Shown: positions 27,021 to 35,301 of the stretch, one piece after another
Position numbering within the stretch: the stretch's first letter is position 1
How the letters are laid out: the number at the start of each line of letters is the position of its first letter
DNA from: an uncultured bacterium
Lineage (GTDB): Bacteria > Verrucomicrobiota > Kiritimatiellia > RFP12 > UBA1067
DNA length: 40,747 nt
Direction of reading: 5' to 3'
NCBI GenBank assembly: GCA_902764415.1
Contig: CACWVU010000026.1
Location: 1-40,747 of the forward strand
The notes under the pieces: generated by a model
The model's input: the letters and a program-made list of their open reading frames with translations, nothing else
What the model was told of the DNA's origin: nothing
The model's database searches: none
Translations under genes and position numbers: made by a program

Positions 27021-27938
27021 TCAGCCCTCTGAACGGCCGGGACGGAGCGTGCACTGGATCGACGCGGCGAGGACGTGGCGCTCGCCTGGCGCGAGGGTGC
27101 GGCCGCCGGGCCAGTCGCTCACCGGCTCGACGCAGACGAAGCGCCGCCAGTCCTCCGGCTCTAGGTCCGCGAGCTTCCCGCCCGGGCCCGGGTTCCAGAC
27201 CACTGCGGCGTCGTTGCCGGACGAGACCAGCGCGGTCGCGCGGCCGGCGGCATCGTCGACGAGCGCGTATTCGTGCTTGGGGGCTGTCGGCATGGCGAAG
27301 ATGTGGTCGGTGTCGTGGTCGAGCACGAGGTCGCCGCACTGCGCCATGTCCGGCACGCCGGCGACGCCATCGAAGTAGACGAGCCCGTCGAGCCCGCGCA
27401 CGCGCGAGCGGTCGCGCTCGCCGACGCGGAGATAGGGATGAAAGCCGCAGCTGAAGGCGAACGGCTCCGACCCGGTGTTGGTGGTGGCGAGCGCGAGGTT
27501 GAGCTTCATCGTCACCGAGACCGAGTACTCGAGGTCGAAGTCGTGGGACCAGACCTTGCGGGTCTCGGCGTCAGACCGGAGCCCCAGCACAACCTCTGTC
27601 TTCTCCTCGGAGTACTCGGTGCCGCGGACCTCGAAGACGAGCCTGCGCGCGAAGCCGTGCTGCGGGAGCTCCTTGGAGAAGCGGTTGCCGAACTGCGGCC
27701 AGCAGACCGGGACGCCTGCGTGGACCGAGTCGCCGCGGTTGTAGTCGCGCTTCGCCGGGCGAAAGATCACCGGACCGACGCCGGTCGGGCGGTAGTCGAG
27801 CACGTTCGCGCCGAGAAGCGAGATCTCGGCCGAGCCGTACTTGTTGGCGATGAGCACGTTGGGGTAGCCGGCGAGGCCGGCGCGGAAGACGATGCGCCCG
27901 GGGGCGCCGTAGCGTGAGTTGAGGTATTCGGCGTTCAT
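27021..27938 (-). CDS. D-hexose-6-phosphate mutarotase-like aldose epimerase
   Basis: 305 aa. The motif AGVPVCWPQFG (74-84) is characteristic of the YeaD-type glucose-6-phosphate 1-epimerase group. Candidate catalytic residues are H94 (PQHGFAR), H167 (SCGFHPYLRV) and the Glu in RFVCVEP near the C-terminus. The enzyme would interconvert alpha and beta anomers of a hexose-6-phosphate in the cytoplasm. The ATG at 27938 overlaps the stop of the upstream phosphatase gene (ATGA), so the two are translationally coupled even though their functions look unrelated. Confidence 0.88.
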   Translation of the reverse strand: MNAEYLNSRYGAPGRIVFRAGLAGYPNVLIANKYGSAEISLLGANVLDYRPTGVGPVIFRPAKRDYNRGDSVHAGVPVCWPQFGNRFSKELPQHGFARRLVFEVRGTEYSEEKTEVVLGLRSDAETRKVWSHDFDLEYSVSVTMKLNLALATTNTGSEPFAFSCGFHPYLRVGERDRSRVRGLDGLVYFDGVAGVPDMAQCGDLVLDHDTDHIFAMPTAPKHEYALVDDAAGRATALVSSGNDAAVVWNPGPGGKLADLEPEDWRRFVCVEPVSDWPGGRTLAPGERHVLAASIQCTLRPGRSEG

Positions 27939-30043
27939 GTCTGCTCCGTTCGCTCTACGACGAGGAAATTGCGGCTGCGCGACCGGTGGTACTGCACCGA
28001 CGAGGCCATCTTCTTGATCATGAGAATACCGAGGCCGCCGATGGCGCGCTCCGAGGCCGGCAGGGTCGTGTCGGGGTCGAGGTGGGCGAGCGGGTCGTAG
28101 GCGGTGCCGTTGTCGCTGAAAGTTATCCGCACGCCGGACGGCGAGTCCATGATCTCGATGTCCAGCGTGAAGTCGGTTGCCCCGGAGTGCTTGACGATGT
28201 TGGAGCAGGCCTCGTCGAGGATGACGTGGAGCGTGGAGCCGAGACCGGTGACCCGCGCCTCGCGCCACGCCGACTTGCCGAGCACGTCGTCGAGGAACCG
28301 GGACGCCGCGGCGATTCCCTCCTGGGTCGGCGGGAAGGCGCGCGAGTACACCGTCGGCGGACGCAGGTAGCGCACGGCCAGCACCGTCATGTCGTCGGCC
28401 TGCTGGAGCCCCTCCGAAAACGCCGCGACGACCGAGCGGACGACGCCGCAGAGCGCATGGGCGTCTGGCGTCTCCACGGCGTTCAGCGCGTCCAGCGTCC
28501 GCTGCTCGCCGAACAGCTCACCCTTCTCGTCCATCGCCTCGGTGACGCCGTCGGTGTAGAGGAAGAGCGCGTCGCCGATGCCGAGCTTCACCGTCTGCGC
28601 GGCGTACTTGGCGTCGTCGAGGAACGCCAGCAGCGGGCCGGACATCTTGCGCACGTATTCGGCCGGCTGCGAGCCGGAGATCATGACCGGCGGGTTGTGG
28701 CCGGCGTTGGCGAAGGTGACGATGCCGGACTCGAGGTCGAGGACGCCGACCCAGGCCGTGAGGAACATCGAGGCGGGGTTGTTGGCGCAGAGCTCCTCGT
28801 TCGCCTCGGTGAGCGCCGCGGCCGGGTCGCGCACGGCCAGGAGCTTGTTCTTGATGAGCGTCTTCGCCGTCATCATGTAGAGCGCGGCGGTTATCCCCTT
28901 CCCGGAGACGTCGGCGACGAGGAAGGCGAGGTGGGTGGCGTCGAGCGGGAAGTAGTCGTAGAAGTCGCCGCCGACTTCGCGGGCCGTCTGCATGGCGGCC
29001 TCGATGCGGAAGCACGGGCTGTCGGGGAGCGGCCGCGGCAGCGCGGAGTCCTGGATGGTCTTGGCGATCTCCATGTCCTTCGCGCGGCGCTCGTCCTCGG
29101 CGGCGTAGAACTTCTTGAGGCGGTCGGAGTCGCGGAAGATGCGGTCGAGCGAGAGGGTGAACGCCGCGAGGACGCCGAAGAGCAGCACCGAGAGGACCGA
29201 GACCAGCATGGTGCGCGTGCCGAAGAACTCGCGCTTCGGCAGCGCGGCGACGAAGCGGTGGCCGGCGAAGAGGAAGGCGCGGCAGAAGCACTTCTCGCCG
29301 AACAGGGTCTGGACGAAGGTGACGCCGGTCGCCTTGCCGTCGGCGAGGAACTCGCGCTCGCTCGCGGTGCTCACGTCGTAGCCGGCCTCCGCGAGCGTCT
29401 TGGCCTCGTTGCGGTGGCGCGAGGGGTTGGAGAAGAGCTTGCCGGTGGTACGGTCGGCGCAGAGGAAGAAGCCGGTGTTGCCGAGCAGCCACTCGTCGAA
29501 GATGCTGCCAAGGACAGCCGGCAGCATCTTCTGGAGGGTGCCCTCGTAGAGACCGACCTGTACGTACCCGTCGCCGCCGGGGAACGGGGCGCCCAGGTAC
29601 TTGGAGCGGACCTGCGGGTTGTTGGCGTGCGGGCGGAACGGCTGCGAGACCGTGGTCGTAGTCCCGTTAGTCAGGGCCATGAACTCCTCCAGCACCGGGA
29701 TGCTGGTCATGTCCACGTCGATGCTGTGGGGGTCGTTGGAGGAAATCACGATTCCTTCGCGGGAGATGATGCACAGCTCGTCGATGTCGAGCTCCTTCGC
29801 GATCTCCTTCATGTGGTCCATCGGTATGAAGTGGGCGGTGCCGACGTGCCTCACGGCCGTGCTCGCGATATGGCTGAGCATCGTGTCGATCGCGCCGGCG
29901 AGCGTGTTGTGGAGGTCGCGCACCGAGAAGTCGAGCTGCGACTGGGTCTTCTCCCACGCCTGCCGCGAGGTGATGCTCCACGTCACCGCCAGCATGGCGG
30001 CGTAGAGCGAGGCGGCGGCGAGGTAGATGGCGAGGCGGCGCAT
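27935..30043 (-). CDS. SpoIIE-type PP2C phosphatase with sensor domain and C-terminal HATPase (anti-sigma kinase-like)
   Basis: 702 aa. It has a membrane helix (4-22), an extracytoplasmic sensor (about 25-275, cache-like: LCIISREGIVISSNDPHSI; GNTGFFLCADRTTGKLFSNP), a second membrane helix (278-298) and a PP2C/SpoIIE domain (about 325-560). The metal-binding acidic residues are in place: GGDFYDYFPLD (358-368), ADVSGKGITAALYM (D378), YTDGVTEA (D498) and ADDMT (550-551). The C-terminal RsbW-like HATPase (about 570-700) has an N-box, DEACSNIVKH, and SDNG and GGLGILMIKK loops. It would dephosphorylate the STAS protein encoded just upstream, and the HATPase part may phosphorylate it or bind a sigma factor. 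The start at 30043 lies 2 nt after the STAS stop; a longer frame into that gene is rejected. Confidence 0.92.
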   Translation of the reverse strand: MRRLAIYLAAASLYAAMLAVTWSITSRQAWEKTQSQLDFSVRDLHNTLAGAIDTMLSHIASTAVRHVGTAHFIPMDHMKEIAKELDIDELCIISREGIVISSNDPHSIDVDMTSIPVLEEFMALTNGTTTTVSQPFRPHANNPQVRSKYLGAPFPGGDGYVQVGLYEGTLQKMLPAVLGSIFDEWLLGNTGFFLCADRTTGKLFSNPSRHRNEAKTLAEAGYDVSTASEREFLADGKATGVTFVQTLFGEKCFCRAFLFAGHRFVAALPKREFFGTRTMLVSVLSVLLFGVLAAFTLSLDRIFRDSDRLKKFYAAEDERRAKDMEIAKTIQDSALPRPLPDSPCFRIEAAMQTAREVGGDFYDYFPLDATHLAFLVADVSGKGITAALYMMTAKTLIKNKLLAVRDPAAALTEANEELCANNPASMFLTAWVGVLDLESGIVTFANAGHNPPVMISGSQPAEYVRKMSGPLLAFLDDAKYAAQTVKLGIGDALFLYTDGVTEAMDEKGELFGEQRTLDALNAVETPDAHALCGVVRSVVAAFSEGLQQADDMTVLAVRYLRPPTVYSRAFPPTQEGIAAASRFLDDVLGKSAWREARVTGLGSTLHVILDEACSNIVKHSGATDFTLDIEIMDSPSGVRITFSDNGTAYDPLAHLDPDTTLPASERAIGGLGILMIKKMASSVQYHRSRSRNFLVVERTEQT

Positions 30044-30045
30044 TG

Positions 30046-30339
30046 TCAGACGATCTCGAAGACGCTGCTGAGGCCGGTCATGTCGAGGACGCCGCGGACC
30101 ATTTCGTTGGGCCGGGCGATGGTCACCTTGCCGTTGCCCTCCATCACCGACCGCTGCGCCGCCATGAGGACTCGCAGCCCGGCGGAGGAGATGTACTCGA
30201 GGTCGGCGAAGTCGAACTCGACGCTGGTCGCGCCGTCGCACTTGAGCGCCGCCAGGAGGTCGGGCGAGGTGTTGGTGTCGAGCCGCCCGCTCACCTTAAG
30301 CGTCAGCTTGCCGTCTACAAGGCTCTTTTCTATCGTCAT
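30046..30339 (-). CDS. STAS-domain anti-anti-sigma factor (RsbV/SpoIIAA-like)
   Basis: 97 aa, the normal single-domain length. The motif YISSAGLRVL (49-58) contains the usual phospho-acceptor serine (S52, with S51 beside it). The N-terminal block VSGRLDTNTSPDLLAAL is also typical. In partner switching it is phosphorylated by an RsbW-type kinase and dephosphorylated by a PP2C phosphatase such as the next gene, with which it is almost contiguous. Its start follows AGGACAGG-type sequence 10-20 nt upstream. A weak CATAATTC element lies at about 30371-30376, so the pair may also have its own promoter. Confidence 0.93.
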   Translation of the reverse strand: MTIEKSLVDGKLTLKVSGRLDTNTSPDLLAALKCDGATSVEFDFADLEYISSAGLRVLMAAQRSVMEGNGKVTIARPNEMVRGVLDMTGLSSVFEIV

Positions 30340-30382
30340 CGCCTCTGACCTGTCCTTTCTGGTTTCCTGAATTATGCCGCAG

Positions 30383-30841
30383 CTACACCCTCAGCGCGCC
30401 GTCCGGCGCGGACATGGAGCCGGAATCGTCCGGCGGCGCGTCGCGGAAGTCGGCTATGAGCATCTTCCACGCGGCGGCGGTGTTGGCGAACGCCGTGAGC
30501 GCCTTGGCGGGACCGGTCGCCGCGAGCGCGTCCATGTCGTCGAACCGCTGCAGGCGGGCGCGGCCGTTGCCGGGGTTCAGCGAGATCGTCGACCCCGCCG
30601 TGTCGCCGAGGAAGTCGTTGGCCTCCAGGAGCGTCTTGAAGAGCCGCTCCCTGCCGACCGGCGGCGGCTCGCCGATGTCCGCGCACGTCAACAGCTTGCC
30701 GTGCTCGTCGGAGCCGTGGATGAGGATGTCGATCTTGAAGTTCTTCTTCGCGCCGTACGAGAACGCGCAGGCGTCGTCCTCGACCTGGATCTCCACCCCG
30801 AGCTCGCGCTCGAGCGTCCCGACATATTCCCTGAACGTCAT
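30383..30841 (-). CDS. CesT-like type III secretion chaperone
   Basis: 152 aa. Small, acidic, with the CesT layout: N-terminal helix (REYVGTLERELGVEIQV), paired beta-strands (DACAFSYGAKKNFKIDILIHG; KLLTCADIGEPPPVGRERLFKTLLEANDF), then beta and a C-terminal helix (GPAKALTAFANTAAAWKMLIADF). The Gly/Pro-rich tail is probably unstructured. Such chaperones are cytosolic dimers that bind the N-terminus of an effector or translocator. Its likely client is the 120-aa protein encoded directly upstream, though this is only inferred from position. AGGAGGTG precedes the ATG at 30841. It parallels the chaperone at 35302. Confidence 0.7.
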   Translation of the reverse strand: MTFREYVGTLERELGVEIQVEDDACAFSYGAKKNFKIDILIHGSDEHGKLLTCADIGEPPPVGRERLFKTLLEANDFLGDTAGSTISLNPGNGRARLQRFDDMDALAATGPAKALTAFANTAAAWKMLIADFRDAPPDDSGSMSAPDGALRV

Positions 30842-30857
30842 TTTCGCACCTCCTGTC

Positions 30858-31220
30858 TTAAAGCTTCATCTCGTCGAGGATCCGCCGGACCTCGGCGCGC
30901 GAGAGCGGGCTGAACGAGCGGCTGGCGAGGTCGTCTTCGCTTTCGCCCTCCTTCGGGGCGAGGCCGAGCCGCTGGCGGATGGAGTTGAGCTTGTTCTTGT
31001 CCTTGAAGCCGTATTCGGAAAGCGCAGAGAGAAGCGCGTGCTTGATGGCGATGATCTCGCTGCGGTCGATCTCCGCCGGGACGAGCCCCGCGGCTGCCGC
31101 GGAAGTGCCGGCGAGCGCAGTCTCGCTGGAGAGCCTGACGTAGCCGGCGTCCTGCTGGCCGGACGCCACCTCGTGGAACTGCTGCAGCGGGATGTGCACG
31201 TTGCTCAGGTTGACTTGCAT
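30858..31220 (-). CDS. Small unknown protein of the secretion-cargo island
   Basis: 120 aa; no family recognised. The N-terminus is polar with Ser/Gln (QVNLSNVHIPLQQFHEVASG), lacks a signal peptide and could be a type III secretion signal. The C-terminal two-thirds is helical (SEIIAIKHALLSALSEYGF; LNSIRQRLGLAP; LSRAEVRRILDEMKL). AAGGAGG lies 7 nt before the ATG at 31220. It is followed 16 nt later by a CesT-like chaperone, the usual order for a cargo-chaperone pair, so it may be a small effector or needle-tip or translocator accessory. It shares its promoter (31403-31415) with the 43-aa ORF before it. Confidence 0.7.
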   Translation of the reverse strand: MQVNLSNVHIPLQQFHEVASGQQDAGYVRLSSETALAGTSAAAAGLVPAEIDRSEIIAIKHALLSALSEYGFKDKNKLNSIRQRLGLAPKEGESEDDLASRSFSPLSRAEVRRILDEMKL

Positions 31221-31263
31221 CTACTTGCCTCCTTGGTGTTTTCCGTTGTCGAACCGGTCCTTG

Positions 31264-31395
31264 CTATACCGACATGAAGCCTCTGGCGACGAACACGCTG
31301 CCGTCGGCCGAAAATTTCCAGACTCCGCCCACGGACGGGGCCCTTTCGATCCCGGCGTTGTCGGCAAACTTCCCTATCAGCTTTTTCAGTTCCAT
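31264..31395 (-). CDS. Leaderless 43-aa ORF resembling a chaperone N-terminus
   Basis: The sequence runs MELKKLIGKFADNAGIERAP ... VWKFSADGSVFVARGFMSV then TAG. Its pattern (helix, glycine, acidic or polar loop, strand with Phe, DG turn) resembles the first third of the CesT-like proteins at 30383 and 35302 (compare FRETIDAFASEMGL and FREYVGTLERELGV). There is no ribosome site. The ATG lies 11 nt after TATAAT, so translation would be leaderless. It may be a truncated chaperone remnant, or a leader peptide that couples translation to the next gene, 43 nt downstream. Confidence 0.45.
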   Translation of the reverse strand: MELKKLIGKFADNAGIERAPSVGGVWKFSADGSVFVARGFMSV

Positions 31396-31402
31396 GCTTG
31401 AT

Positions 31403-31415
31403 GTGAATTATACCA
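31403..31415 (-). promoter_or_regulatory. Extended -10 promoter TGGTATAATTCAC
   Basis: Identical over 13 nt to the promoter at 35865-35877, the other start of this island. The T-run of a terminator for the upstream effector gene ends directly in this element, so one transcript ends where the next begins. Confidence 0.7.
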
Positions 31416-31440
31416 AAAATCCCCGCCTAAATGGGCGGGA
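31416..31440 (-). terminator. Intrinsic terminator of the large effector gene
   Basis: On the minus strand CCCGCC, loop CATTTA, GGCGGG, then GATTTTT: a 6-bp G/C stem (7 with a wobble) followed by five T residues. This is the standard intrinsic terminator form. It lies about 175 nt after the effector stop at 31615, and no other gene is seen between. Confidence 0.75.
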
Positions 31441-31558
31441 TTTCCGCGGGAGTGGTGGAATGCGGCTACAGCGAGTGTCCGGTCATTGCCGGATATGGCG
31501 CGAAACGATGTCCGACCAGATTTTGGCTGTTTCAACGAACGGCGCGATGATGTTCGCG

Positions 31559-31586
31559 TTTGGGAGAAAAAGGACCCTTCTGTATA
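31559..31586. repeat. Intergenic 27-nt repeat, copy 1
   Basis: The block TTGGGAG ... ACCCTTCTGTATA occurs here and at 39551-39578, with one substitution and one inserted base between copies. The core AAGG-GTC-CCTT can form a small hairpin on the minus strand. It lies 29 nt after the effector gene. The remainder of 31441-31558 shows one CCGG-type hairpin near 31480-31495 and no gene. Confidence 0.55.
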
Positions 31587-31614
31587 TGATGCGGGCGGTT
31601 GTCTGCAAAAGAGG

Positions 31615-34600
31615 TCATTCAGCGTCAAGGTAGTACTTCGTGAGAAGCGGGAACATCTGCGGATGCTGGCGGATGACGTCCTCGAAATCGCCGAAGAACG
31701 CTTCGTTGTCGGCGTTGTTGGCTTGTTTGACCATCTCGGCCGTGATCTGCTCGTCGAGAGCGTCGCGCTGCTTCTCCAGTTCCGTCGCAAGGGGTCCGGT
31801 AACTTTGGTGGAGTCGTCCACGAGCTTCATGAGCGTATGGTAGTTGGCGCAGAGAGGGTTCGTGAGGCGCTGGAGGAGGTTGGCCTCCTTGGCCAGCTGG
31901 TCGCGGATCTTCTGGGCGTCGGGATGGACGTTGCCGTTCTTGTCGCGCAGGAAGTCGAAATAGTACTGGTCGAAGTCGCCAGTGCGTCCGATGTCAAGGC
32001 TGTCGGCGCTCTGCAGGAGCTGCGCCTCAAGGGTCGGCGACACGGGGACTGTGCGCCTGCGCTGGCCCTCGGGGTGTATTTCCACGCCCAGGATGGAATC
32101 GGCGATTTCCTTCTCGTAGGCCTCGCCGGCGGCACCGTCGCCGTACTGCTGGCGGATGGCCTCGCCCGTCATGTTTCCGCTGACATTCTCCCACCGGTCG
32201 CTGCCCAGTCCTTTGCGGCCGAGGTCGTGCCCGGCGATGCCGAGAATGACGGCGTTGCGGTCGACTTTGATCCCCTGCTCGGCGAGGATGTTGCAGAATG
32301 CGGTCGCGTAGAAGTAGGCGCGGATGATGTGGCCTCGGCCGTGTACTGAACGCCCTCTTTCCGAGTTGAGTTCCTTGTCGCGATAGGTCTCCATCAGCCC
32401 CATGAGGAACTGCTTGCGCCCGGCCTTGTTGGACGGAAGAGCGTCCGCATTGGCCGGCGGCGGGAACGGCGGATGGGCGGGATGCGCGGCATCGAGGGCG
32501 TCGGCCAAGGCGGGCGAGACCTGCCGGACCGCGGCACGCACGTTCGCCTGGACTGCGGTGAGCGGCGCGAGGCACTCGCGCGGGGCGTCCCACGGAGCGT
32601 TGATGGACGCGGCGAGGGCCGACGCGGTAGCGGTGAATGCGCCGGAAAGGGAGCGAATGGCCTCCCGGTCGGCCTTGCGGACTCCGTCGAGAGTCTTGGC
32701 CCCGGCGATGGCGTCGAGCTGGGCGGCGTAGCCGCGCAGGAGTGGCGAATCGAGGAGCGCGAGCATTTTCTGCGTCTCGGCGGGGGTGACGGGCGGCACC
32801 GCATTGCGGAGAAGCGCGATGGTCATTTTGGCGACAGTGGCGGGATTGGCCGCCGCGGCGCCGGCCTGCAGGGCGGCGAAGCGCGCAAGGACCGTCTCGG
32901 CGGTGGGCGGCGGCTCGGCGGTGGCGATTTCGCGGAGAAGCCTTGCTCGGGCGGTGGCCTGCCGGTGGACGGCGCGGAGAACATCGACGGAAGAAAGCTC
33001 GGGCGTGGATGTGATCCAGTCGGTGAAGATCTTCTTCTGTTCGGGGGTGTCGAATGGAAGCTGCTGGAGTTCCCGGAGGAGACGCACCTTGGTGCGCATG
33101 GGGTCGGCAATGTAGTCCCGCAAGGCATACTGCACGATTTCATCCGTGCTCAAGGACATGGGATTGGCGATGCGTTCCTCGACCTGCGCCTTGAATTTCT
33201 CGACGGACTCCATGAAGGCGGAGGAGTTTGTGAGTATCTGTTTAAAGTCTTCGGGCATGTCGAAGCCATCCACTTTCGCAAGATATTCGCGGGCGGCCTT
33301 GATTGGATCGGCGAGGACATTGTCCTTCATCGCGTTCAACCTGTCCATGTCGAGATGCTGGACGTTGAACTTGTCCTGCGCTTCCCTGATTGTGCTCTCG
33401 GGATCGGCGCCGACCCGTTCCGAAAGGTTCTGGAACACGACCTTGATTCCAGTCTGCCTCTGGAAGGCCTTCATCTGGGCGATATATTCGTCGCGCTTGG
33501 TCGGGTCGATTCCGTCCGTGTTGACGCGGATTTCGGCGATGTCACGCAGGGGCATGATGGGGCCCTGGATCTGCGCTTCGATGTATTCGGGGCCGTCCAA
33601 GGCGAATTTCGGCGTGCGGCCGGCGCGCTTTTCGAGGGCGGCGCGGGCGAGGGAGTTGCCGTTGACGTCGCCGAGCTGCGGAAGAAGCGTCTCGATATTG
33701 TCGTAGGTCGCCATTACCTTGCGGGCGTCCTCAGGATTGGCGAAGCAGGAATACATGAGACCGAGCAAGGACTTCTCGCCGTCGCCCATCTCGTTGTCGT
33801 GCGTCTTAAGAATGTCCTTGATGGACGCCGGGAAGTCCCGTGCCATGCAGTTGCAGGCGCGGGGGGGCGAATATCTCTTGAGCTTGTCGAAAAGCTGGTC
33901 AAGCCCTTTTCTCGCCGGCGACTCGGGATTGCGGAGGGCGGCCTTGAGCTCGTCGGGGATGCCCGCCGTGCCGTCGAGGAGCCGGTAGAAGTCGGCGCGG
34001 CGGCTGTCGTCGATCTTCAGGGGCGTCGATAGGAAGGTGTCGAGGAGCGTATAGGTGGCGCGCCGGGCGACCTCGGGCTTGAGGACGATCACGGCGTTGC
34101 CATAGACGGGGGATCCGCCCTCGAATCCATGCTGGATGTTGAGCGCGCCGTAGACAGGGCGCTCGTTTGCATTGATGCCGTGCTTCGCGAACTCGGGGAA
34201 GAGGATCTTCTCCACGCTGTCGCGCTTGTCGAGGTATCCCTGGCCCTTGGGGTCGATATGCTGGTCGTGGAGGTGCCAGATGTTCGCGAGGGGCTTGTTC
34301 GGATCGGCGAAGACCGACGTGTTGCCCGCGAGGATGTCGAGGGGGATGTTGATCGTCAGCTCCGCCGAGCGCAGCACGTCGCCCATCTCCTTGAGCTGGA
34401 CGTCCGAAAGGCCGCGGGAGGCGAGTTTTTCCTTTTCGGCGACCGCCATGTTCTCGCGCTGGTTCGCGCTCTGCGAGGAGACCTCGGCGAGGATGGCGAG
34501 GTTGGTGGCTGTGATGTCCTTGCCGTGGACGGGAGCCGGGATGTTCTCCGCGCCCGAGTTGCCGTACTCGGCGGACAGCTTCTGGGGGAGCGCGAGCTTC

Positions 34601-35232
34601 TCGTCCTTGAGCGACTCGTCGGCGGGGTTGGCGGCGCGCAGGTCGGAGAGGTTCGAGAGCGCGGCGCGGTTGCCGATTTCCTTTAGCACGAGCGCCTGGA
34701 GGTTGAAGAGACGGGCGGCGGCCATGCGGGCGTCTTTCGCCTCGGAACTGGACTGGCCCTCGTGCATGAGCGCGGTCTGAAGCAAGTCCATCTCCGCCGA
34801 CGTGAACTTCTGGAAAATGGAGGCGAGGTCCTCGTTGGAGAGGTTTTCCACCGCCTTCGTGAACATCCAGAGGCCGTCGGTGTCCGCCTGCTTCTTCTGA
34901 TCGAGCGCATTGAGCCGCGCCAGTCGCTCCACATGCGTCTGCCCCGCCTTGAGAAGGCCGAGAAGCTTGCCTGCGTCCAGGCTGCCCGGCGCCGCGAGCG
35001 TCTTGAGCACGTCGCGCGAGGTCTGCTCGACGCCCGCCAGTCCGCGCCGCACCTGGGTCGCGGTCTTGATGCCCGCGTAGGGAAGCGACGCGGACTTGAT
35101 CTGGTCTATGCGCACGGGCGTGCCCTTGCCGATCTGCACGTGGTGGCTGCCGTAGACGCCGACCGACGAATCGACACCGCGAGATTCAAGCTCCTGGGCG
35201 ACAAACTGATCTGGCTGGATTGTGAGAGACAT
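31615..35232 (-). CDS. Large candidate type III effector with DUF3626-like region and C-terminal HD/phosphodiesterase-like domain
   Basis: 1205 aa, no signal peptide or membrane helix. The N-terminus (about 1-60) is polar and may hold the secretion signal and chaperone-binding site. Residues about 285-600 resemble DUF3626: LTINIPLDILAG, ERPVYGALNI (357-366), GGSPVYGNAVIVLKPEVARRATYT (372-395) and EYIEAQIQGPI (549-559). Residues 600-930 are largely helical. Residues about 940-1130 form an HD-like domain: VHGRGH (H964, H968), IAGHDLGRKG (H1002, D1003) and LLQSADSLD (D1077 or D1080). The start follows AAGGAG by 8 nt. A CesT-like chaperone is encoded directly upstream, the basis for calling it an effector. 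Target and reaction are unknown. Confidence 0.75.
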   Translation of the reverse strand: MSLTIQPDQFVAQELESRGVDSSVGVYGSHHVQIGKGTPVRIDQIKSASLPYAGIKTATQVRRGLAGVEQTSRDVLKTLAAPGSLDAGKLLGLLKAGQTHVERLARLNALDQKKQADTDGLWMFTKAVENLSNEDLASIFQKFTSAEMDLLQTALMHEGQSSSEAKDARMAAARLFNLQALVLKEIGNRAALSNLSDLRAANPADESLKDEKLALPQKLSAEYGNSGAENIPAPVHGKDITATNLAILAEVSSQSANQRENMAVAEKEKLASRGLSDVQLKEMGDVLRSAELTINIPLDILAGNTSVFADPNKPLANIWHLHDQHIDPKGQGYLDKRDSVEKILFPEFAKHGINANERPVYGALNIQHGFEGGSPVYGNAVIVLKPEVARRATYTLLDTFLSTPLKIDDSRRADFYRLLDGTAGIPDELKAALRNPESPARKGLDQLFDKLKRYSPPRACNCMARDFPASIKDILKTHDNEMGDGEKSLLGLMYSCFANPEDARKVMATYDNIETLLPQLGDVNGNSLARAALEKRAGRTPKFALDGPEYIEAQIQGPIMPLRDIAEIRVNTDGIDPTKRDEYIAQMKAFQRQTGIKVVFQNLSERVGADPESTIREAQDKFNVQHLDMDRLNAMKDNVLADPIKAAREYLAKVDGFDMPEDFKQILTNSSAFMESVEKFKAQVEERIANPMSLSTDEIVQYALRDYIADPMRTKVRLLRELQQLPFDTPEQKKIFTDWITSTPELSSVDVLRAVHRQATARARLLREIATAEPPPTAETVLARFAALQAGAAAANPATVAKMTIALLRNAVPPVTPAETQKMLALLDSPLLRGYAAQLDAIAGAKTLDGVRKADREAIRSLSGAFTATASALAASINAPWDAPRECLAPLTAVQANVRAAVRQVSPALADALDAAHPAHPPFPPPANADALPSNKAGRKQFLMGLMETYRDKELNSERGRSVHGRGHIIRAYFYATAFCNILAEQGIKVDRNAVILGIAGHDLGRKGLGSDRWENVSGNMTGEAIRQQYGDGAAGEAYEKEIADSILGVEIHPEGQRRRTVPVSPTLEAQLLQSADSLDIGRTGDFDQYYFDFLRDKNGNVHPDAQKIRDQLAKEANLLQRLTNPLCANYHTLMKLVDDSTKVTGPLATELEKQRDALDEQITAEMVKQANNADNEAFFGDFEDVIRQHPQMFPLLTKYYLDAE

Positions 35233-35301
35233 GTTTTTCTCCTTGTGGTCAAAAGAATGTCTGTTTCACCTTGTATACACGCCGGATTCCCCGAGGTTAC
35301 A

